Source: an uncultured Clostridia bacterium (GTDB taxonomy: Bacteria; Bacillota; Clostridia; Oscillospirales; CAG-382). From it: 11,892 nucleotides of DNA. The DNA lies in assembly GCA_947305675.1 (NCBI GenBank), contig CAMZED010000045.1, forward strand, positions 1 to 11,892, given 5' to 3'. Below, one piece after another: positions 6,510 through 11,892 of the stretch. The notes beneath the pieces were generated by a model. The model saw nothing but the letters and a program-made list of their open reading frames with translations. It searched no databases and was not told the DNA's origin. The position numbers and the translations under genes are program-made. Each line of letters starts with the position of its first letter. Position 1 is the stretch's first letter.

Positions 6510-7742
6510 ATGAAAAAAACTCTTATGCGGAAATACGCGCGCCTGCTTGTGAGGCGCGGCGTGAATCTTGCCAAAGGGCAGGAACTTAAGATCGTATCGG
6601 ATATCGAGGCGGCGGATCTTGTAAAGCTCGTCGCCGAGGAGGGGTACCGCGCCGGGGCTTCGAACGTCACCGTCGACTGGAGCTGTACGGAACTGACAAG
6701 ACTGGGGTATAAACGCCGCACTGTGAAATCGCTTTGCGAAGTGCCCGATTGGCGCGTTGAAAAGGTCAAACGCGAATCGGTCGTTCTGCCCGCTTCGATC
6801 TATATCGATTGCGAGGATCCCGACGGGATGAAGGGAGTCGACCAAAAGAAAATGGCGAAAGCCGGCATGGCGGCGCGTCAGGCTTTTAAACCCTACCGCG
6901 ACGCTATGGACAACAAATATCAGTGGCTGGTGGCGGCTTATCCCGGCAAAAAATGGGCGAAGAAGGTCTTTCCGGGCGACCGCGCGGGCGTCGCGGTTGA
7001 AAAACTGTGGAAAGCGATCCTTGATTGCTGCCTTGTGACCGATGACAACGATCCGATCGCCGAATGGGATAAAAAAGACGCCGGCTTTCAGGCGAGGTGC
7101 GATTGGCTTAACGAAAAACGCTTTGACTATATCGAATACAAATCCTCCAACGGGACCGATTTCCGCTGTTCGTTAATGCCGAACAGCCTTTGGATGGGCG
7201 GCGGCGACCGCACTCTTTCGGGCAGATATTACGACCCGAATATGCCCACCGAAGAGATATTCACCACGCCGCTCAAGGGAAAATGCGACGGCAGGCTGGT
7301 TTCGACAATGCCGCTTTCGCTTAACGGCGTGCTTGTCGAGAAGTTTTATATTGATTTTGCCGACGGAAAAGCCGTTTCATGGCACGCCGAAAAAGGGGGC
7401 GAAGCGCTCGACAGGCTTATAGGTTACGACGAGGGCAGCTGTATGCTTGGCGAAGTGGCGCTGGTGCCGAAGGATTCGCCGATAAGCCGAAGCGGACTGC
7501 TGTTTTACAACACCCTGTTCGACGAGAACGCAAGCTGTCACGTCGCGCTCGGCGCGGGCTATACCAGCAATATCGAAGGATACGAGAATATGACGCTCGA
7601 CGAACTGCACGAGGCGGGCGTAAACGATTCGATGGTGCACGTCGACTTTATGGTCGGCGCGGACGATCTGAACATAACCGGATACAAAAACGGCGTCGCC
7701 ACGCCGATCTTCATAAACGGGAAATTCGCTCCCGGAATATAA
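6510..7742 (+). CDS. Aminopeptidase, M29 family
   Basis: This is a 410-aa cytoplasmic metalloaminopeptidase of the AmpS/PepS/AmpT type, the usual family length. These enzymes remove N-terminal residues from peptides with a dinuclear metal centre. Expected ligands and catalytic residues occur in order: E248/E249 in MPTEEIFTTP, E315 in LGEVALVP, H344 in CHVALG, Y351, and H377 with D379 in VHVDFMVG. The N-terminus (YARLLVRRGVNLAKGQ) is typical too. GAGGT at 6501-6505 supports the ATG at 6510. The gene follows yajC past a hairpin and precedes the isomerase-like gene by 17 bp. Substrate preference cannot be read from sequence; members act broadly in peptide turnover. Confidence 0.92.
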   Translation: MKKTLMRKYARLLVRRGVNLAKGQELKIVSDIEAADLVKLVAEEGYRAGASNVTVDWSCTELTRLGYKRRTVKSLCEVPDWRVEKVKRESVVLPASIYIDCEDPDGMKGVDQKKMAKAGMAARQAFKPYRDAMDNKYQWLVAAYPGKKWAKKVFPGDRAGVAVEKLWKAILDCCLVTDDNDPIAEWDKKDAGFQARCDWLNEKRFDYIEYKSSNGTDFRCSLMPNSLWMGGGDRTLSGRYYDPNMPTEEIFTTPLKGKCDGRLVSTMPLSLNGVLVEKFYIDFADGKAVSWHAEKGGEALDRLIGYDEGSCMLGEVALVPKDSPISRSGLLFYNTLFDENASCHVALGAGYTSNIEGYENMTLDELHEAGVNDSMVHVDFMVGADDLNITGYKNGVATPIFINGKFAPGI

Positions 7743-7759
7743 AAAAGGAGTCGGACAAA

Positions 7760-8578
7760 ATGTCAAGACCGATAGCAATACAGATCTATTCACTGCGCAC
7801 CGACGCCGAGCGCGATCTTGCGCAAACGCTTAAAACCGTTAAAGGACAGGGATACGACGGGTTGGAGCTCGCCGGATTCTACGGCAAGACAGCGAAAGAG
7901 ATCGCAAAGGAGATCGCAAGATCAGGGTTGGAGCCCGTTTCGGCGCACGTCGGGCTTTATGATATGCGGAGCGATATAAACAAGGTGATAAGCGATTACA
8001 AAGAGATCGGCTGCCGCCATATAGCGGTGCCCTGGCTTCCCGAGGAGGACCGTCCCGGCACGCCGGGCTGGGCGAACGCCGTGAAAGATATAAGCGCCTG
8101 CGCCGAAAAACTTACCGAAAACGGATTTACCGTAAGTTATCACAACCACGATTTCGAATTCAAAACCGACGAGAACGGCGATTACGCGCTCGACGTGCTT
8201 TATTCCTCCATCCCCGCCGAACTGCTTAAAGTCGAACTGGACACCTGTTGGGCGCGCGTGGGCGGAGTCGACCCGGCGGAATATCTGCTTAAATATTCCG
8301 GCAGATGCCCGCTTGTACACCTTAAAGATTATGTGGGCGGCCGTACCGAAAATATGTACGGGCTGATCGGCGTGGACGGTGCGGAGAACAAAGCGGCGGA
8401 GACGCGGTTTGAATACCGTTCGGTCGGTGCCGGGGTGCAGGATTTTAAAAAGATCTGCGCCGCCGCGGAAAAAGCCGGCGCGGAATGGTTTATTGTCGAG
8501 CAGGACGAACCCACCCCGGGCAAGAGCCGTCTTGAATGCTCGGAACTCAGCATAAGATACCTCAAATCGATTCTTTGA
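7760..8578 (+). CDS. Sugar phosphate isomerase/epimerase-like TIM-barrel protein
   Basis: This is a 272-aa soluble protein of the AP endonuclease 2/xylose isomerase-like superfamily. The N-terminal IAIQIYSLR strand, the SAHVGLYD loop, the YHNHDFEF strand (127-134), the VELDTCWAR strand (158-166), HLKDY (187-191) and the EQDEP end (247-251) match the IolE/sugar epimerase branch. D161, H187 and E247 are the likely metal ligands, by comparison with that branch. The actual sugar is unknown. AGGAG (7746-7750) and the ATG at 7760 fix the start. It lies 17 bp after the peptidase and 16 bp before the DNA glycosylase, so it is probably on the same transcript. The superfamily also contains endonuclease IV, but the full set of nine Nfo metal ligands is not seen, so a DNA-repair nuclease is unlikely despite the neighbouring glycosylase. 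Confidence 0.85.
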   Translation: MSRPIAIQIYSLRTDAERDLAQTLKTVKGQGYDGLELAGFYGKTAKEIAKEIARSGLEPVSAHVGLYDMRSDINKVISDYKEIGCRHIAVPWLPEEDRPGTPGWANAVKDISACAEKLTENGFTVSYHNHDFEFKTDENGDYALDVLYSSIPAELLKVELDTCWARVGGVDPAEYLLKYSGRCPLVHLKDYVGGRTENMYGLIGVDGAENKAAETRFEYRSVGAGVQDFKKICAAAEKAGAEWFIVEQDEPTPGKSRLECSELSIRYLKSIL

Positions 8579-8594
8579 TCCGGTGAACGCAAAA

Positions 8595-9431
8595 ATGACG
8601 GTCACGTATAAAGACGGCGGCATACTGCTGTCCGGCGAAGAAAATTTCGACCCGTTCGTTTCCTGCGAATGCGGCCAGTGTTTCAGGTTCGAACAGATCT
8701 CCGCGGACGAATACTGCCTTATTGCCAACCGCAGAAAACTCGTCATCCGCCGAGTGCCGCAGGGCTATTTCTTCGCCGCCACCGGCGAGGAGGAATTCAA
8801 CACGGTGTGGAGGCGTTATTTTGATCTCGACCGCGATTACGGCGAAATAATCGGTTCTGTCGCGTATGACGAACATATCTCGCGCGCGGCGGAATCCGGC
8901 GGCGGGATAAGGATATTCCGCCAGGACCCGTGGGAAACTCTTGTGTCTTTTATAATATCCCAGAACAACAACATTCCGCGGATAAAAAAGATAATCGCCG
9001 CGCTTTGCGAGCTTTTGGGTGAACGTACCGGCGAAGGCGTATATTGCTTCCCCGCCGCGAAAGCGATAGCCGAAGCCGGGGTCGAAGGACTTGCTCCGAT
9101 AAGAAGCGGATTCCGCGCAAAATATATCGTCGACGCGGCTTTGAAAACGCTGGACGGCACCGTCGACCCGGAGGCGATAAAAAACTGCTCTTATCCCGAG
9201 GCGCTCGAACGGCTTAAACAGATAAAAGGCGTGGGCGACAAGGTCGCGAACTGCGTGCTTCTGTTCGGATACGGGTTTTATAACGCCTTTCCCGTCGACG
9301 TATGGGTAAAGCGCGTTATAAGCGGATATTACGGCGACGGTTTCGACCCGGCTTCGCTCGGGGAATACGCCGGGATCGCCCAGCAATATCTGTTTTATTA
9401 CGAACGCAACGTGCTTGGTGCTTCGAAATGA
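8595..9431 (+). CDS. ogg: 8-oxoguanine DNA glycosylase/AP lyase, OGG1 type
   Basis: This is a 278-aa base excision repair enzyme that removes oxidised guanine. The N-terminal domain carries FVSCECGQCFRF (21-32), the bacterial counterpart of the OGG1 'GQ.F.W' strand. The helix-hairpin-helix module follows: DPWETLVSFIISQNNNI (111-127), then LKQIKGVGDKVANC (207-220) with the expected catalytic lysine K216, and FPVDVWVKR (232-240) with catalytic D235. No four-cysteine iron-sulfur cluster is present, as expected for this family. The frame opens with GTG at 8583, but GGTGA at 8582-8586 is better read as the ribosome binding site for the ATG at 8595. The stop codon overlaps the start of the next gene (ATGA at 9428-9431), implying translational coupling. 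Confidence 0.9.
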   Translation: MTVTYKDGGILLSGEENFDPFVSCECGQCFRFEQISADEYCLIANRRKLVIRRVPQGYFFAATGEEEFNTVWRRYFDLDRDYGEIIGSVAYDEHISRAAESGGGIRIFRQDPWETLVSFIISQNNNIPRIKKIIAALCELLGERTGEGVYCFPAAKAIAEAGVEGLAPIRSGFRAKYIVDAALKTLDGTVDPEAIKNCSYPEALERLKQIKGVGDKVANCVLLFGYGFYNAFPVDVWVKRVISGYYGDGFDPASLGEYAGIAQQYLFYYERNVLGASK

Positions 9432-10942
9432 AGATTTTAAGAAGATTTTTTTCCGCGGTACTGGATCTAAAAAGCCGCCGTCAGCGGATGTTTATTGCCG
9501 CCGTCGCGGCGGTCACCGTCGCTTTCAACTTCTTTTGGTGCGCGGTGAGCATAGAATCAGACTGGTTTTACGCTTATCCGCTCGAGGGATCGGTGGACGA
9601 TTACGGCTGTTATCCCCAGGTTTTCGACGCTTTTATGAAAGGACGGACCGATATCGATACCGATTACGATCTTTCGGTTTACGAATCGCTTTCAAACCCC
9701 TATGACACCCCGACGCGCCGCGCCGCGACGGGCGAAAATTTCGGCGTGACGTGGGATCGCGCCTATTACGGCGGAAAACTTTATTCCTATTTCGGCGTCG
9801 CTCCGGTGATATTGCTTTATTTTCCGGCTTATTTCATAACCGGGAAGGTGCTTTCCGACGCGCTCGCCGCGGCTATGATATCTTCGTTCGCATCTGTCGC
9901 GCTGGAATTGCTGCTTTGCGAACTGCTGGCGCGCACCGGGAAAAAGATCCCGCTGTGGTTATCGGTATGTGCGGCGATTTGCCTGCCGTTCGGCGCGCTT
10001 TTGTACCCCACGCTTACGAACGCGAATTTTTATCACATTGCTGTGCTGGCGGGCATAGCTTCGGTTTCGGCGGCGTTTTTGTTCCTGCTTTACGGCGAGA
10101 AATCGAAAACCCGGGCGCGCCGCGTATGGTTTGCGCTTTCGGGGCTGTTTTCGGCGTGCATAATCGCTTCGCGCCCGAATATGGCGCTTTATCTCGCCGC
10201 CGCGATCCCTCTGATCGCCGCGATAATTATAAAACGCCCGCGGGGAGCGAAAAGCGCCCTGGCGGACGCGGTCGCCTATGCCGTCCCCGCTTTGGCTGTC
10301 GGCACGGCGGTGATGATCTATAACGCCGTGCGGTTCGGTTCGCCTTTCGATTTCGGAAACAATTATCAGCTTACGCTTTGGGATATGTCGAAGGTAACGT
10401 TTTCCTTCACTTTTATCCTGCCGGCGATATACCACTATTTTCTGCATCTCCCGTCCGTCGACGGCACGTTCCCTTTTATCCACCCGGGTTACGGCAGGCT
10501 TCAAAACTACGGCGTGAACCGGAGCGTTTATGTTTCGGGAAGCGTCGGAGCGGCGTTTTTGCCCTGCACCTGGGGCGCGTTTTTGGTTCCCTTTGCCCTG
10601 AAAGGCGCCGGAAAAAAGGCAAAATGGTCGGCTTTTCTCGCGGCGGCGGCGGTTTTCGCGATTGCCGTAAGCGATATGAGCTATGCCGGAGTGCATCTTC
10701 GCTACGAGGCGGATATCGCGTTCGTCTGCGCGCTGGGCGGCGCGTTCGGGTTTGCCGTGTTCGCGGCAAGGCTTAAAGAATCCGGCAGGATCAAATCCTA
10801 CCGCGCCGTGTGCGGGTTTGCGCTGGCGGCTTTTGTCCTTACCGCGCTGACTTCCACGGCGCTGTGTTTCGACAACGAGCGCGATATGATCTTAAAATTC
10901 CACCGCGGTTTCTACGACGCGGTAAAAAGCCTTTTCGACTGA
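9428..10942 (+). CDS. Multi-pass membrane protein, GT-C glycosyltransferase-like
   Basis: This is a 504-aa integral membrane protein with about ten hydrophobic segments. One N-terminal helix (about 21-40) is followed by an acidic external loop with D/E-rich stretches (DWFYAYPLEGSVDDYG at 45-60, then DIDTDYDL), then a series of helices from about 122 to 480. The block AYYGGKLYSYFGVAPVILLY (112-131), SRPNMALYLA (248-257) and NAVRFGSPFDFGNNYQLT (299-316) resemble PMT/ArnT-like (GT39) membrane glycosyltransferases that use polyprenyl-phosphate sugars. The resemblance is by layout and short motifs only, and a canonical catalytic 'DE' pair is not certain. The ATG at 9428 overlaps the ogg stop; the longer frame from 9302 would lie inside ogg. 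A terminator begins 18 bp downstream. The target of any sugar transfer is unknown. Confidence 0.7.
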   Translation: MKILRRFFSAVLDLKSRRQRMFIAAVAAVTVAFNFFWCAVSIESDWFYAYPLEGSVDDYGCYPQVFDAFMKGRTDIDTDYDLSVYESLSNPYDTPTRRAATGENFGVTWDRAYYGGKLYSYFGVAPVILLYFPAYFITGKVLSDALAAAMISSFASVALELLLCELLARTGKKIPLWLSVCAAICLPFGALLYPTLTNANFYHIAVLAGIASVSAAFLFLLYGEKSKTRARRVWFALSGLFSACIIASRPNMALYLAAAIPLIAAIIIKRPRGAKSALADAVAYAVPALAVGTAVMIYNAVRFGSPFDFGNNYQLTLWDMSKVTFSFTFILPAIYHYFLHLPSVDGTFPFIHPGYGRLQNYGVNRSVYVSGSVGAAFLPCTWGAFLVPFALKGAGKKAKWSAFLAAAAVFAIAVSDMSYAGVHLRYEADIAFVCALGGAFGFAVFAARLKESGRIKSYRAVCGFALAAFVLTALTSTALCFDNERDMILKFHRGFYDAVKSLFD

Positions 10943-10959
10943 AAAAACAAATAAAAAAC

Positions 10960-11012
10960 GTTGCCCGCAGCACAAAGCGCGTTTCACGCTCGAATTTGCG
11001 GACAACTTTTTT
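10960..11012. terminator. Bidirectional intrinsic terminator between convergent genes
   Basis: GTTGCCCGCA (10960-10969) pairs with TGCGGACAAC (10997-11006) with one C/A mismatch. A smaller AGCG/CGCT hairpin sits inside. Six T residues follow on the right (11007-11012). On the left, A-rich sequence (10943-10958) would read as T-rich on the minus strand. It can therefore end the plus-strand operon and the minus-strand PPC gene. Confidence 0.7.
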
Positions 11013-11034
11013 CTTTTGCAGCCCCGCCGGACGG

Positions 11035-11472
11035 TCAGCGGAAATCCCAGAACCCGGTGCCGGTCTCGGGATCGAACCGCCTGCCGATAACGCCGCCGAC
11101 GACCGGGCGCAGCTCGATTTCGGCGGTATATAAAACCGTGATCGATTTGATGTGCCCCGCCGCAACGCGGTGCTCTTCCCCGTCTTTGTAGGCGAACGCG
11201 GCGTGGGTGTGCTGATCGATCCCGCCGTCTTCGCCGCTGAAAACATTCCCCGTAAGCGAAACAAGTTCAAGCATCCCGCGCAGCGTCCGCGTTTCAAACC
11301 TGCCCGCCTCGGGCGAAAAAGTCTGAATACGCGCTTCGCTGCAGCCGCCGATCCCGTTGAACACGGCGGACAAAACGCCCTCTCTCCCGCAGACGTCAAG
11401 GATCCCGCGTATGATCTCGTCCCCTCTGTCCATACGTATATAATAAGTATCGCCTATTTTTCTGTAATCCAT
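11035..11472 (-). CDS. PPC domain (DUF296) protein
   Basis: This 145-aa protein is made of one PPC/DUF296 domain, which was first described at the end of plant AT-hook proteins and also occurs alone in bacteria and archaea as trimers. Diagnostic features are the GIGGCSEARI stretch (40-49), the GNVF...EDGG segment, and the metal-site histidines H88 and H90 in QHTHAAF plus H107 in AAGH. The ATG at 11472 follows AGAGGT on the minus strand (about 11482-11487). The frame extends 21 codons upstream, but that extension lacks a better site. Bacterial copies have no firmly established role; DNA binding has been proposed but no AT-hook is present here. It converges on the glycosyltransferase-like gene across a shared terminator. 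Confidence 0.87.
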   Translation of the reverse strand: MDYRKIGDTYYIRMDRGDEIIRGILDVCGREGVLSAVFNGIGGCSEARIQTFSPEAGRFETRTLRGMLELVSLTGNVFSGEDGGIDQHTHAAFAYKDGEEHRVAAGHIKSITVLYTAEIELRPVVGGVIGRRFDPETGTGFWDFR

Positions 11473-11534
11473 AACAGATAACCTCTTCGTAATCCAAACT
11501 GTAATAAACGGGTATGATCCGCAGGCGCGATTCA

Positions 11535-11557
11535 TTGTCGAACAAGTTGTACGACAA
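11535..11557. promoter_or_regulatory. 23-bp near-perfect dyad upstream of the PPC gene
   Basis: The outer half-sites TTGTCG and CGACAA and the inner half-sites ACAA and TTGT are symmetric around the G at 11546. Ten of eleven pairs match, the exception being A/A at 11541/11551. It lies 63 bp upstream of the PPC start codon and could be an operator, or fold as a hairpin in a transcript. No good -35/-10 pair was found next to it. Confidence 0.45.
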
Positions 11558-11656
11558 CTTCCACATGCCTTGGGACAACAGCGTGAATATAAATGGCGGT
11601 ATCTACGCTGCCCACACGGCCCTCGGCGTCAGGAATATGCCGTTGATCACAACGGT

Positions 11657-11892
11657 TTATTTCTCATTGAGCAACTGATTTATCCGTTCAACCGGAAAAG
11701 AATCTTCTATATCTTCGATGATAAAGTCGGAGTTCGGAAGCGAAGGCCAATTAACGATGGAAAGGTACTCATCAATACATTTTCTGTCAATAATCACTTT
11801 CCCGCTGCCTGCCCAATGCCGGTCTTGTCCATTTCGTTTTATCCCTGAAATCCAATACTCTTCACCGGTCTCAATGTCATAGTAGTTTCCTT
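11657..11892 (-). CDS. Unrecognised protein, C-terminal 77 residues
   Basis: An open frame enters from the right edge and ends with TAA at 11657-11659; the start lies outside the window. The visible part begins GNYYDIETGEEYWISGIKRN, continues with an RHWAGSGKVIIDRKCIDEYL segment, and ends ...VERINQLLNEK. It is rich in aromatic and acidic residues, has no membrane segment, and appears to be a short beta-rich domain followed by an acidic helical tail. It looks like one of the small uncharacterised proteins common in gut Bacillota, but I do not recognise a named family. It is coding rather than a shadow because the amino-acid mix is soluble and coherent and it ends cleanly. The 184 bp between it and the PPC gene suggest separate transcription. 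Confidence 0.6.
   Translation of the reverse strand, partial: GNYYDIETGEEYWISGIKRNGQDRHWAGSGKVIIDRKCIDEYLSIVNWPSLPNSDFIIEDIEDSFPVERINQLLNEK

Noticed and set aside
7760..8578. Endonuclease IV next to the DNA glycosylase, giving a repair operon
   Set aside because: The protein has the YHNHDFEF/ELDTCW/HLKDY pattern of sugar epimerases and lacks the full metal-ligand set of Nfo.
11570..11848. 92-aa plus-strand open frame at the right edge
   Set aside because: It is opposite the minus-strand partial gene, whose soluble, coherent composition and clean stop make it the better reading.

Overview
The window looks like chromosomal DNA of a Bacillota member, probably class Clostridia and probably an uncultivated gut- or digester-type lineage. 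The reasons are RNase Y followed directly by a YmdB-type phosphodiesterase, AGGAGG-type ribosome binding sites, near-consensus sigma-A promoters, and a Xre-type regulator with a long helical C-terminus of a kind common in Clostridia. The lineage is inferred from gene content and style; no marker gene here fixes the species.

Layout. Positions 1-1529 hold a divergent regulatory pair: a partial excisionase-like helix-turn-helix gene on the minus strand and a 358-aa Xre regulator on the plus strand. The roughly 300-bp region between them carries a full-consensus minus-strand promoter and two AACAA/TTGTT dyads that bracket a candidate promoter for the regulator. Positions 1530-3395 hold two hairpins (the second terminator-like), an extended -10 promoter, a sodium:solute symporter and its strong intrinsic terminator. 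Positions 3448-10942 form a co-directional run of seven genes behind a good promoter and a leader of about 160 nt: rny, ymdB, yajC, an M29 aminopeptidase, a TIM-barrel sugar phosphate isomerase/epimerase-like protein, an OGG1-type 8-oxoguanine DNA glycosylase, and a multi-pass membrane protein resembling GT-C glycosyltransferases. The last two overlap by ATGA. A terminator that looks bidirectional closes this run and also serves the convergent minus-strand PPC/DUF296 gene (11035-11472). The right edge holds the C-terminal 77 residues of an unrecognised minus-strand protein.

How the genes relate. rny and ymdB are a conserved pair tied to RNA turnover; YajC is an accessory of the Sec translocon. 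The later genes (peptide trimming, sugar metabolism, base excision repair, a membrane protein) look like housekeeping genes sharing a transcript rather than one pathway. I found no convincing new multi-gene system. The points most worth a second look are the paired operators at the Xre promoter, the break in the excisionase-like gene at an inverted repeat on the left edge, the unexplained rny leader, and the dyad next to the PPC gene.
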